Assembly: GCF_030548465.1 (NCBI RefSeq)
Contig: NZ_JAUOSF010000001.1
Coordinates: forward strand, 124,001-188,000
DNA: 64,000 bases
Direction: 5' to 3'
Source of the DNA: Tamlana sp. 2_MG-2023
GTDB taxonomy: Bacteria; Bacteroidota; Bacteroidia; Flavobacteriales; Flavobacteriaceae
Shown here piece by piece: positions 34,954 through 43,535 of the stretch (position 1 is its first letter; each line of letters begins with the position of its first letter). The notes beneath the pieces are model-generated. The model saw only the letters and a program-made list of their open reading frames with translations, searched no databases and was not told the origin of the DNA. Both the position numbers and the translations under genes were made by a program.

Positions 34954-35195
34954 ATGGGAAAAAACACATCAATATCACTTGGGAATCATTTTGAAGATTT
35001 CATCAGAAAGGAAGTAAATTCTGATAGATATGGTTCTGTTAGCGTAGTCATTCGTTCGGCATTACGTTTGTTGGAGCGCGAAGAAAAAAAGAAAGGGAAC
35101 TCATAAAAGCCCTAAAAGTAGGTGAAAATAGTGGTTTTGTTGAAGATTTTAATCCAAAAGAAAATCTGTCTAAATTGCACGGTAAACACTTATGA
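34954..35195 (+). pseudogene. parD: ParD-like antitoxin with a frameshift
   Basis: From the ATG at 34954 the frame gives MGKNTSISLGNHFEDFIR, a ribbon-helix-helix antitoxin start, and stops at 35104 after 50 residues. The missing C-terminus continues in another frame: ELIKALKVGENSGFVEDF then NPKENLSKLHGKHL, ending at 35195. This is typical ParD tail sequence that binds ParE. One extra A in the run of seven A at 35084-35090 would restore one frame. The gene then overlaps parE by four bases (ATGA). Confidence 0.82.
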
Positions 35196-35495
35196 GTAAA
35201 AACAAATATCGAATAAGTAAACAAGCTATTGCTGATTTAAATGATATTTGGGTTTATACTTTTCTTAAATGGTCAAAAGAGCAAGCTGATAGATATTACG
35301 ATTTAATAATTGGAGAAATCGAATTTATAGCAGATCATTATCTCGTAGGGAAATCGGCAGAACAAACTCGAAAGGATTATAGAGTAACGAAAATTAAATC
35401 ACATCTCATTTTTTACAAAAAAAGTTGAAGGTGGCTTGGTTGAAATCGTTAGAGTTTTGCAGCAAAGAATGGATGTTAAAAAAGGATTGAAATAA
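35192..35495 (+). pseudogene. parE: ParE-like toxin with a frameshift
   Basis: The first frame (35192-35428, 78 residues) is ParE-like: ISKQAIADLNDIWVYTFLKW, QADRYYDLI and DYRVTKIKSHLIFYK. It stops early at TGA. One A less in the run of seven A near 35418-35424 would continue it as VEGGLVEIVRVLQQRMDV to a stop at 35493, the usual ParE end (FYKK..VEIVRVLHQRMD). Either both genes decayed, or the two A-runs are sequencing errors. Confidence 0.82.
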
Positions 35496-35570
35496 ATATT
35501 CGCACTAACGGTTGCAAACTTTCGACCAGCTGAAAATATAATATACATTTATTTCAGGCTTTACAACAAC

Positions 35571-36356
35571 CTAAACCAACTCACGTTTAATAAGATTCTT
35601 CAATTCATTTAAATCATCATAAACCACAAACTCACCATCTTTAAAACAGGAAATATGACCTGTTTCTTCACTAACCACTAAAGCAATAGCATCTGTTTTT
35701 TCGGAAACTCCAATACCTGCTCTATGGCGTAAGCCAAAACGTTTAGGGATGTTTTTTTCGTTGTTTACAGGTAAAATAACGCGGGTCGCTTTTACTGTAT
35801 TGTTATTTATAACGATGGCGCCATCGTGTAGCGGACTATTCTTAAAAAAGATGCTTTCAATAATGGGTTGGGTGACTTTTATGTTCATTTCATCACCAGA
35901 TTCCGATAAAAAATCGAGGTTGTTATTACGTTCAAAAACAATTAAGGCTCCAGTTTTAGTTTGAGCCATTTTATTACAAGCCGAAATTATAGCATCTACA
36001 TCGGTTTCGTTGCTTGCTTCAGATTTTAAAAAGTTTAATTGCTTGAATAGTTTTCCACGTCGTCCAATATTTGTAGAGCCTACCATCAATAGGAACTTCC
36101 TGATTTCAGGTTGAAAAACGACAATCAAGGCAATAATACCTACTTTCATAAAGCCTCCAAAAATTCCAGTGAGGAGTTCCATGTTAAGGAAGTCGGTTAA
36201 TCGCCAAGCCCCGTAAATAATAATGATTCCAATAAATATATTGATGGCTACGGTGCCTTTAACTAATCGATATAGGTAGTAAAGCAGTACCGCAACAAGA
36301 ATAACATCGATAATATCTACTACAGTAAAGTTTAGGATGTCTTTAAATATTTCCAA
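35571..36356 (-). CDS. cdaA: Diadenylate cyclase CdaA (c-di-AMP synthase)
   Basis: 261 residues. Three N-terminal membrane helices (about 12-95) precede the DAC domain (about 105-245). Catalytic motifs are DGAIVI and RHRAG, in FFKNSPLHDGAIVI and RFGLRHRAGIGVSEKTDAI. It makes cyclic di-AMP from two ATP. It is the last gene of a folP-lipoprotein-cdaA leftward group; folP next to cdaA is usual in Bacteroidota. Confidence 0.94.
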   Translation of the reverse strand: MEIFKDILNFTVVDIIDVILVAVLLYYLYRLVKGTVAINIFIGIIIIYGAWRLTDFLNMELLTGIFGGFMKVGIIALIVVFQPEIRKFLLMVGSTNIGRRGKLFKQLNFLKSEASNETDVDAIISACNKMAQTKTGALIVFERNNNLDFLSESGDEMNIKVTQPIIESIFFKNSPLHDGAIVINNNTVKATRVILPVNNEKNIPKRFGLRHRAGIGVSEKTDAIALVVSEETGHISCFKDGEFVVYDDLNELKNLIKRELV

Positions 36357-36403
36357 TGATAAAAGTGATTTTTTGTAAATTTAGTGAAATATGAGAACGC
36401 GTT

Positions 36404-37063
36404 CTAATTAAAAATAAATTCGTTATTTGAAATCTTTATATTTTTTAAATTGAGTTTTGATAGTTCAGATTTAAAAGTAATATAATCTTCAAAAGGAAGT
36501 TTATCATAGAAAGATAAACCTATAGAGCCTGCTTCTTTAGCCTGAGAAGTTGTTTTCATTACAGTATTTACTAAATCTTTAATGTCTGTTTTATGTTCAG
36601 TACCATTTAGTCCAAAAACAATAATTTGATTCAAGTCAAAAGTTGCAATAAAATAGGTGTCTTCGGGAGTTAATTGGTCGGAGTCATTGCTATAAACAAT
36701 ATCGGTAAATTCAATAAAGCCCAAATCTTTTCGACTTATATCGTTACAGGTGTAGTAGTTTTTTGCGTTTTCATTTTTATGACTCGAATTCTCTTTTTTT
36801 TCTTGCAAAAACTGAATGTGAGGAACTACTTGTTTCAGTGATAGGCGTTTATCAACATTAATAAGCCAATTGGTTGAAACGATGAGGTTTTTTCGGTTAA
36901 GTTCAACACTATCTTTTTGTGTTTCATCGTAAAATAAATAAGCCGCTGAAACATCGTTAATTTCTGTAATTTCAGAATGGTCTATTTCTGGAAGTTGAAT
37001 TACTTTTTCATTTCCGCAGGCACACAATAGAAGCGTCATTAATAGTAAAATAAAGTATCTCAT
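36404..37063 (-). CDS. Hypothetical lipoprotein between folP and cdaA
   Basis: 219 residues. The N-terminus MRYFILLLMTLLLCAC is a lipoprotein signal with the modified Cys at about 16, so the protein is probably anchored in a membrane facing the periplasm. The rest is mixed alpha/beta with no domain I recognise. It starts six bases after the folP stop and is 47 bases from cdaA, so it is in one operon with both. A link to c-di-AMP signalling is only suggested by position. Confidence 0.75.
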   Translation of the reverse strand: MRYFILLLMTLLLCACGNEKVIQLPEIDHSEITEINDVSAAYLFYDETQKDSVELNRKNLIVSTNWLINVDKRLSLKQVVPHIQFLQEKKENSSHKNENAKNYYTCNDISRKDLGFIEFTDIVYSNDSDQLTPEDTYFIATFDLNQIIVFGLNGTEHKTDIKDLVNTVMKTTSQAKEAGSIGLSFYDKLPFEDYITFKSELSKLNLKNIKISNNEFIFN

Positions 37064-37069
37064 GACGGT

Positions 37070-37921
37070 TTATTGTTTTAAAGCTTCAACAAGTTTAATC
37101 GTTTCAACAGCTTCTTTCACATCGTGAACGCGTAAAATAGAAGCTCCTTTTTGTAAGGCAATGGTGTTTAAAATTGACGTGCCGTTTAAGGCCTTGTCAG
37201 CAGTAGTTTCTAAGGTTTTATAAATCATAGATTTTCTTGAAATGCCTGCCAGCAAAGGTTTATCGGTCATTTTTAAGAGTTCCAATTTATTGAGTAGCTC
37301 AAAATTTTGTTCTAAAGTTTTCGCGAAACCAAAACCTGGGTCTACAATAATATCAATGATTCCTAGGGCTTTAGCGGCAGCAATCCGTTCAGAAAAATAA
37401 AATAATACGTCTTTTAGTAAATCGTTATAATCGGTTTGTTGTTGCATGGTTTTAGGCGTGCCACGCATGTGCATCATGATGTAAGGTACTTTTAAGTCGG
37501 CCACCGTTTGCAACATATTATCATCTAATTTTCCAGACGAAATATCGTTAATCAATGCCGCGCCTGCTTCAATACTTTGTTTGGCAACTTCACTTCTAAA
37601 CGTATCAATAGATAATAAAATATCAGGAAAGTTTTTTACAAGAGATTTTACAATGGGAAGCATACGATTTAACTCTTCGGTTTCACTCACATGATCGGCA
37701 TTGGGGCGTGAACTATAAGCGCCAACATCAATAAAAGTAGCGCCATCTTTTAGCATTTTTTCTACTACCAAAAGGGTTTCTTTTTCATTTTTATGAACGC
37801 CGCCATCATAAAACGAATCTGGTGTCATGTTTAATATGCCCATCACTTTTGGTGATGCTAAATCGATGAGTTGTCCTTTACAATTTATGGTCATTGATAT
37901 GGTTTTGTGTGGTCTAGCCAT
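37070..37921 (-). CDS. folP: Dihydropteroate synthase FolP
   Basis: 283 residues, TIM barrel. Family motifs appear in order: MGILNMTPDSFYDGG, IDVGAYSSRP, LSIDTFRSEVA, INDISSG, IMMHMRG, DPGFGFAKT, GISRKSMI and RVHDV. It joins pterin pyrophosphate and p-aminobenzoate in folate synthesis, and is the sulfonamide target. The start gives a short extension (MARPHKTIS) before the family core. Divergent from the DUF1599 gene. Confidence 0.95.
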   Translation of the reverse strand: MARPHKTISMTINCKGQLIDLASPKVMGILNMTPDSFYDGGVHKNEKETLLVVEKMLKDGATFIDVGAYSSRPNADHVSETEELNRMLPIVKSLVKNFPDILLSIDTFRSEVAKQSIEAGAALINDISSGKLDDNMLQTVADLKVPYIMMHMRGTPKTMQQQTDYNDLLKDVLFYFSERIAAAKALGIIDIIVDPGFGFAKTLEQNFELLNKLELLKMTDKPLLAGISRKSMIYKTLETTADKALNGTSILNTIALQKGASILRVHDVKEAVETIKLVEALKQ

Positions 37922-37998
37922 ATTAATTGAACTTTAAGACTTAAACCTTTGAACTTTCTAATAATTTATGCGAAATTTACGCAAAATTCAATTTATTC

Positions 37999-38544
37999 AT
38001 GCAAGATACTTCAAAACAATACGATGCCGTAATAGATACCTGTAAAAGTTTATTTATTAAGAAAATGAGTGATTACGGAAGTGCATGGCGAATTTTAAGA
38101 TTACCATCGCTTACCGATCAGATTTTTATCAAGGCACAACGTATTAGAGGTTTGCAACAAAATGAGGTGAGAAAGGTTGATGAAGGAGAGGTTAGTGAGT
38201 TTATCGGGATTATAAATTACAGTATTATGGCCTTAATTCAGTTAGAAAAAGGCGTGGTAGAACAACCCGATTTATCTACTGAAGAAGCGACCGAATTATA
38301 CACAAAAATGGCCGCTGTAACGAAAAAACTTATGGAGGATAAAAACCATGATTATGGTGAAGCCTGGCGGGATATGCGCGTGAGTAGTTTAACCGATTTA
38401 ATCTTGCAAAAGTTACTACGTGTAAAGCAAATTGAAGATAATAAAGGAAAAACCATTGTTAGCGAAGGCATTGATGCCAATTATCAAGACATGATTAATT
38501 ACGCGATCTTCGCAATGATCCACTTAAACGCAGATAACGCATGA
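37999..38544 (+). CDS. DUF1599 protein with two internal repeats
   Basis: 181 residues of the DUF1599 family, which has been linked by others to nucleotide modification; function unproven. The protein is an internal duplication: KKMSDYGSAWRILRLPSLTD (about 17-36) and DKNHDYGEAWRDMRVSSLTD (about 115-134) align, each followed by a helix ending in QRI/LRVKQI and a second part with INYSIMALIQL / INYAIFAMIHL. It overlaps the next gene by four bases. Confidence 0.85.
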   Translation: MQDTSKQYDAVIDTCKSLFIKKMSDYGSAWRILRLPSLTDQIFIKAQRIRGLQQNEVRKVDEGEVSEFIGIINYSIMALIQLEKGVVEQPDLSTEEATELYTKMAAVTKKLMEDKNHDYGEAWRDMRVSSLTDLILQKLLRVKQIEDNKGKTIVSEGIDANYQDMINYAIFAMIHLNADNA

Positions 38545-39635
38545 GACTATTAGTTGCTATTTCAAGAATTTTTGTTGGTGTCCTATTTATTATTTCCGGA
38601 TTTATTAAACTGAATGATCCGCTAGGGTTTTCATATAAATTACAAGAATATTTTGGTGCCGATGTATTGAATATTGAAGTCTTAATACCTTATGCGCTAG
38701 GGATTTCAATATTAGTAGTTGTTTTCGAAGTGGTTTTAGGGGTGTTTTTATTAATAGGGTACAAGCCGAAATTCACGGTTTGGAGCTTACTTTTAATGAT
38801 TGTCTTTTTCACATTCCTAACCTTCTATTCAGCATATTTCGATAAAGTTAAAGACTGCGGTTGCTTTGGTGATGCCCTAAAATTAACACCATGGGAAAGT
38901 TTTACTAAAGATTTAGTACTACTGGTATTTATTCTCATCCTATTTGTAGGTGTAAAATACATTCATCCTGTTTTTGGGAAATTACAAACTACCATTTTTG
39001 CGTTGCTTAGTTTTATCTTAAGTTTATGGTTTGGTTTTCATGTTTTAGAACACCTACCAGCTATAGATTTTAGAGCCTATAAAATTGGTGCCAATATCAC
39101 TGAAGGCATGACAGTTCCTGAAAATGCGCCAAAACCGGTTCAAGAATACAGTTGGACATTCAAGGTGAATGGAGAAGAAAAAGTGATAAAAACCAATGGT
39201 TCTTATCCGTCTGTAGATGGTGAATACGTAAGTGTTGAAACCAAAGTGATTCAAGAAGGCTACGTACCACCAATTTACGATTTCTCCATAGAAAGCGAGG
39301 AAGAAGATCTAACAGCGCAGTTTTTAGCAGAAGAAAAATTGATTGTTGTGGTATCTTACAGTCTTGAAAAGATAGAAAAAGGTGGTGCTGTGAAATTAAA
39401 AGCACTGCAAGATAGAGCCAGACAAAATGGTTTTAAAATTATAGGATTAACGGCTTCTGGAGAAGCTGCTAAACAACGCATAAAAGAAGCTTATAGTATC
39501 GATTTTGAATTCTATCTTTGTGATGAAAAGGCGTTAAAAACCGTGGTGCGATCAAACCCTGGAATTATAGAGTTAGACAAAGGGACGGTGATGCAAAAAG
39601 TACATTGGAACGATATTGAAGATTTAAAATTATAA
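38541..39635 (+). CDS. DoxX-type membrane protein with periplasmic thioredoxin-like C-terminus
   Basis: 364 residues. Four membrane helices form a DoxX/MauE-like domain (about 1-180) with the motif DCGCFGDALKLTPWESF, a Cys pair seen in MauE-type redox proteins. The C-terminal half (about 190-364) looks like a degenerate thioredoxin fold without an active CXXC. This is the arrangement of the Bacteroides BT_3928 family. Neighbours DUF1599, TlpA-like protein and tpiA keep the group usual for Bacteroidota. A role in thiol redox balance at the membrane is inferred. Confidence 0.85.
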   Translation: MRLLVAISRIFVGVLFIISGFIKLNDPLGFSYKLQEYFGADVLNIEVLIPYALGISILVVVFEVVLGVFLLIGYKPKFTVWSLLLMIVFFTFLTFYSAYFDKVKDCGCFGDALKLTPWESFTKDLVLLVFILILFVGVKYIHPVFGKLQTTIFALLSFILSLWFGFHVLEHLPAIDFRAYKIGANITEGMTVPENAPKPVQEYSWTFKVNGEEKVIKTNGSYPSVDGEYVSVETKVIQEGYVPPIYDFSIESEEEDLTAQFLAEEKLIVVVSYSLEKIEKGGAVKLKALQDRARQNGFKIIGLTASGEAAKQRIKEAYSIDFEFYLCDEKALKTVVRSNPGIIELDKGTVMQKVHWNDIEDLKL

Positions 39636-39676
39636 TTTTAGACTTATTAAACGTTAACAAATAAACCATAATCTAT

Positions 39677-40753
39677 TTGATAGGCTATTTATTAAATAAA
39701 ATTTTATATGCTATACTCACTCTCTTTGGGGTGGTTACGGTGATATTCTTTTTATTTAATGTGCTTCCTGGTGATCCAGCACAAATGATGTTGGGTCAAA
39801 ATGAAGACAGTGAACAGTTAGCACTGGTAAAGCAAAAGTATGGTTTCGATAAACCAATAAGTACCCAGTATTTATACTACATCAACGATTTATCACCTTT
39901 ATCCTTTCACTCTAATAATTCTAACGACTATACCTTTTTAAGAGCAGGAAAGTATCATGAAACGCAATTGTTTTCTATTGGAAACACCACCACGGTATTA
40001 AAACTCCCTTATTTAAGAGAATCCTTTACAAAACAAGGTAAGTTGGTGAGCCAGGTTTTAAGTGAAACGTTGCCAAACACCTTTGTTTTGGCTATTACAG
40101 CCATTGTAATTGCGATGCTTTTAGGTGTGTTTCTAGGTGTTATTTCAGCGTTAAATAAGGATACTTGGTTGGATAAATTAATTCAAATAATAAGTACCTT
40201 TGGTATGAGTGTACCATCCTTTTTTAGTGCTATTCTATTCGCCTGGTTTTTTGGTTTTGTTTTGCATGAATATACTAATTTGGAAATGACAGGAAGCTTA
40301 TATGAATTGGACGATTTTGGAGAAGGCATGCACATCCGTTGGAAAAACTTAATACTACCAGCCATAGTGTTGGGTATTCGTCCGCTAGCTGTCGTTATTC
40401 AGCTCATGCGTAATTCCTTATTAGAAGTATTTAATCAAGATTATATCAGAACAGCAAGAGCTAAAGGTTTAAGTGAGTTTCAAATTATAAATAGACACGC
40501 GATTAAAAATGCCTTGAACCCTGTGGTTACAGCTATTTCAGGTTGGTTTGCTTCCATGTTGGCCGGTGCCGTTTTTGTGGAGTATATTTTTGGTTGGAAC
40601 GGACTAGGAAAAGAAATAGTAAACGCGTTAAACACTTTAGATTTACCCGTAATTATGGGCGCTGTGCTTATTATCGCGTTGCTGTTTATCATTATAAATA
40701 TTTTTGTAGACCTTATTTACGTTTGGTTAGATCCCAAAGTGAAGTTAGAATAA
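39677..40753 (+). CDS. DppB/OppB-type ABC transporter permease
   Basis: 358 residues with six membrane helices and the permease coupling motif ARAKGLSEFQIINRHAIKNA. N-terminal LFGVVTVIFFLFNVLPGDPA is the family opening. A periplasmic insertion of about 60 residues after helix 1 is normal in Bacteroidota. The start codon is TTG (39677); no ATG is available upstream. The partner permease, ATPases and binding protein are not in the window, so it works with genes elsewhere or alone. Confidence 0.85.
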   Translation: MIGYLLNKILYAILTLFGVVTVIFFLFNVLPGDPAQMMLGQNEDSEQLALVKQKYGFDKPISTQYLYYINDLSPLSFHSNNSNDYTFLRAGKYHETQLFSIGNTTTVLKLPYLRESFTKQGKLVSQVLSETLPNTFVLAITAIVIAMLLGVFLGVISALNKDTWLDKLIQIISTFGMSVPSFFSAILFAWFFGFVLHEYTNLEMTGSLYELDDFGEGMHIRWKNLILPAIVLGIRPLAVVIQLMRNSLLEVFNQDYIRTARAKGLSEFQIINRHAIKNALNPVVTAISGWFASMLAGAVFVEYIFGWNGLGKEIVNALNTLDLPVIMGAVLIIALLFIIINIFVDLIYVWLDPKVKLE

Positions 40754-40820
40754 AGTGTTGTTTGTGTTAGTTTCAAGCAGAAAATAAGACCGATTAGTTT
40801 AATAATAAATCATCATTAAA

Positions 40821-41312
40821 ATGAAAAAAATAGTTTACCTACTTGTTATCTTATTAAGTTTTACATCGTGTAACGCACAAACCCCAACAAAATTTACCCA
40901 AGCCGCATTAAACGATACTTTTCTTAGTTTAGAAGGGAAATCTGTGGCTCTTAAAGATATTTTAAAAGCACACCAAGGCAAGGACGTCGTTATCGATATT
41001 TGGGCCTCTTGGTGTAGCGATTGTATAAAAGGCATGCCAAAAGTAAAAGCTTTACAAGAAAAACACCCCGATGTTGCCTATGTATTTTTATCTTTAGACC
41101 GAAAATTAGATGCTTGGAAAAATGGCATTAAAAAGTACAAAGTTGAAGGCGAACATTATTACTTAGAGAACGGTAAAAAAAGCGCCTTTGGAGATTTTGT
41201 AAATATAGATTGGATACCACGCTATATGGTGGTTGATGCAGAAGGGAACATAAAGTTATTTAAAGCCGTTGAGGCCGATGACAAGAATATAGAACACATT
41301 TTAAACAACTAA
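40821..41312 (+). CDS. TlpA-like thioredoxin-fold lipoprotein
   Basis: 163 residues. Signal peptide with lipobox ending SFTSC (Cys about 17), then a thioredoxin fold with the active site WASWCSDC and the cis-Pro in WIPRYMV. It is expected to reduce or transfer disulfides in the periplasm. Eight bases upstream of the tpiA reading frame, so cotranscribed with it. Confidence 0.9.
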   Translation: MKKIVYLLVILLSFTSCNAQTPTKFTQAALNDTFLSLEGKSVALKDILKAHQGKDVVIDIWASWCSDCIKGMPKVKALQEKHPDVAYVFLSLDRKLDAWKNGIKKYKVEGEHYYLENGKKSAFGDFVNIDWIPRYMVVDAEGNIKLFKAVEADDKNIEHILNN

Positions 41313-41344
41313 TAAAATCCTTGATAAAACAAGGTAAAACTACC

Positions 41345-42094
41345 ATGAGAAAACAAATTGTAGCCGGAAACTGGAAAATGAACAACGATTTAGCGCAAAC
41401 AGAAACGTTAATAACAAAGTTGAAAGCACAGACAAAAACTACAAATGCAGAAGTCATGATTGCGCCTACTGCAACCAACTTATGGCATGCCTACAACAGT
41501 ACAAAAGGTACAGGTATTGAGGTAATTGCTCAAAATATGCATTTCGCTGAAAATGGCGCTTATACAGGTGAAGTTAGTGCTGCAATGCTAAAAAGTATCG
41601 GTATAAATACGGTTATTTTAGGACATAGTGAGCGTCGTGAGTATTTCAATGAAACCGACGAAACTCTAGCTAAAAAAGTAGATGCGGCTTTAGCTAAAGG
41701 TATGCGTATTATCTTTTGTTTTGGTGAAGAGTTAGCCGATAGAAAAGCAGGAAACGAAGAAGCTGTTGTTGGAAGTCAGATTAAAAATGCACTATTTCAT
41801 TTGGCAGCTGCCGATTTTCAAAATATCGTTTTAGCATACGAGCCAGTTTGGGCCATCGGAACAGGTGAAACAGCTACTGCAGACCAAGCACAAGACATGC
41901 ACGCCTTCATTAGAAAGACTTTAGCCGATAAATACGGTAACGATATTGCAGAAGACGTTTCAATCCTTTACGGAGGAAGTGTAAAACCAGCAAACGCCGA
42001 AGAGATTTTCTCTAAACCAGACGTAGATGGTGGTTTAATTGGTGGTGCTGCACTTAACGCCGAAGATTTCTTTGGTATCGTAAATGCGTTTTAA
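41345..42094 (+). CDS. tpiA: Triosephosphate isomerase TpiA
   Basis: 249 residues from the ATG at 41345, where the protein begins MRKQIVAGNWKMN as in the family; an upstream in-frame start at 41321 would add eight residues without support. Active site residues are Lys in GNWKMN, His in LGHSERRE and Glu in AYEPVWAIGTG; the phosphate loop is LYGGSVKPAN and GGLIGGAAL. A glycolytic enzyme of the cytosol. Confidence 0.96.
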   Translation: MRKQIVAGNWKMNNDLAQTETLITKLKAQTKTTNAEVMIAPTATNLWHAYNSTKGTGIEVIAQNMHFAENGAYTGEVSAAMLKSIGINTVILGHSERREYFNETDETLAKKVDAALAKGMRIIFCFGEELADRKAGNEEAVVGSQIKNALFHLAAADFQNIVLAYEPVWAIGTGETATADQAQDMHAFIRKTLADKYGNDIAEDVSILYGGSVKPANAEEIFSKPDVDGGLIGGAALNAEDFFGIVNAF

Positions 42095-42440
42095 ACTCTA
42101 ATAAAATAACCCATTTTCGTTAATCCGGAAAGGTATTAAAATAATTTGGGCGTTACCCCGATGAAAAATCGGGGTCGCGCTTTACGTTATATCTTTTTCT
42201 CGTACCTCAAAAAAGGATGCCACTTCAATCGCTAACGCGGGTACCACGTCCTTACGTTATTCTACACTTGATTGAGAATCCATTCGCTAAATAATTAGTT
42301 CTACAGCCTAGTATTTAGTTGTATACTTTTAAATTTTAAAGATGCTAACAATGCGCCAGCCTAAAGGAGTGCCGTCTAAAAGTATGTAACTAGCTACCGA
42401 CCTCTATTAAAAGGATTTATTTGAATTCTGCGAAACAAAA
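42095..42440. repeat. 346-base spacer with a dispersed-repeat-like element
   Basis: No gene seen. 42147-42240 starts with TTTGGGCGTTACCCCGAT and ends with CAATCGCTAACGCGG, with a perfect hairpin CCCCGAT-gaaaa-ATCGGGG (42157-42175) near the start. The ends are roughly complementary (GGCGTTA and TAACGC). The hairpin may end transcription of tpiA. In many flavobacteria prmA follows tpiA; it is absent here. Confidence 0.65.
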
Positions 42441-43214
42441 TTAACAACGAATCATAAAATGTTCCTTAACCTGTTCTTTTCTAAAAAAGATTAATCCCCA
42501 GAAAAAAGTATCAATACTTACCGTTACTTTGGGGTGTTGTTTTATGATTTCCCAAGCTTCAGTCATGCCTTCAGACCAGTAAATATCATCAAAAATAAAT
42601 ACAGAATCGTTAGTCGCTGATTGTAGTAAAGTCTCAAAATATTCTAAAGTGGATGCTTTTTGGTGATTGCCATCAAAAAAAATTAGGTCGTAGTTATTAG
42701 AGGTTATTTTTTTGATTTCAGAAGAAAAATCACCTTGAACGCTTTCGATATTATTAAGTTTTTCGTCTTTAAAACGCCTTTTTGAAAATTCTGAAATATT
42801 CGGACATCCTTCAATAGTGGTGATGTGTGACTCCGGATTTCCTAAACTTAAGGCCTGCGTAGCGATGCCTAGAGAGGTGCCAAGTTCAAGGATGTTTTTA
42901 GGTTTGAAATAAGCACTAAGGCGGTACAATAATTTAGCGCGTTTAAGCGTGGTTCCTGCGTTCTTAGCCATATTGCAGACTAGGCGTTCTTGTTGTTTCA
43001 TCACTTGTGAGCCAGCGCCTAAATCAGTAACCTTGATACTACCTTTATCTTGAAGCAGGTTTTTTTTATAATTTTGAATGGTTTTATAAGCATCGTGCGG
43101 ATTTCGATCATAAAAACATTTGGTCACCAAATTATAAACAAAAGGCGAGTGCACCCCGTGCTGATTGCTAGATTTTAAAAGGAATTTAATGTATTTGGTT
43201 GCTTGGTATAGCAT
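42441..43214 (-). CDS. Class I SAM-dependent methyltransferase
   Basis: 257 residues from the ATG at 43214; an earlier in-frame start at 43247 adds only 11 unconventional residues. SAM-binding motif I is ILELGTSLGIATQAL, and the motif II/III region is IFFDGNHQKASTLEYFE, with a metal-dependent O-methyltransferase-like layout. The N-terminal helix region (YIKFLLKSSNQHGVHSPFVY) is conserved in Bacteroidota relatives as I recall. Substrate unknown. Confidence 0.85.
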   Translation of the reverse strand: MLYQATKYIKFLLKSSNQHGVHSPFVYNLVTKCFYDRNPHDAYKTIQNYKKNLLQDKGSIKVTDLGAGSQVMKQQERLVCNMAKNAGTTLKRAKLLYRLSAYFKPKNILELGTSLGIATQALSLGNPESHITTIEGCPNISEFSKRRFKDEKLNNIESVQGDFSSEIKKITSNNYDLIFFDGNHQKASTLEYFETLLQSATNDSVFIFDDIYWSEGMTEAWEIIKQHPKVTVSIDTFFWGLIFFRKEQVKEHFMIRC

Positions 43215-43330
43215 GGTTGTATTTCGAAAGTCGGGGTTGCGGCACAAATCTACTTAAAAAAATGATATTTTACATTTAGTTGTTAGTTACTGGTCAATTA
43301 CTCTAGCGTTCATTTTCTAGACACTTCAAA

Positions 43331-43533
43331 GTCAAAAGTCAACGGTCAACAGTCAACAGTCAAAGGTCAAAAGTCAAAAGTCAAAGGTCAACAGTCAACA
43401 GTCAAAAGTCAACAGTCAAAAGTCAAAGGTCAACAGTCAACAGTCAAAGGTCAACAGTCAACAGTCAAAGGTCAACAGTCAACAGTCAACAGTCAACAGT
43501 CAACAGTCAACAGTCAAAAGTCAAAGGCCAACA
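43331..43533. repeat. Heptanucleotide tandem repeat, 29 units
   Basis: Twenty-nine consecutive 7-base units of the form GTCAAMR (GTCAACA, GTCAAAA, GTCAAAG; one GTCAACG and a last GCCAACA). It ends three bases before the stop codon of the ABC-F gene on the minus strand, so it lies in that gene's 3' untranslated region. Read on the minus strand it repeats TGTTGAC and CTTTGAC. Confidence 0.97.
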
Positions 43534-43535
43534 GT

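Noticed and set aside
36394-36405. 12-base palindrome AGAACGCGTTCT near the end of the lipoprotein gene
   Set aside because: It overlaps the stop codon, is single in the window, and has no promoter element beside it that would make it an operator.
43331-43533. Possible CRISPR array
   Set aside because: The units are 7 bases long and contiguous, with no spacers, and no cas genes are present.
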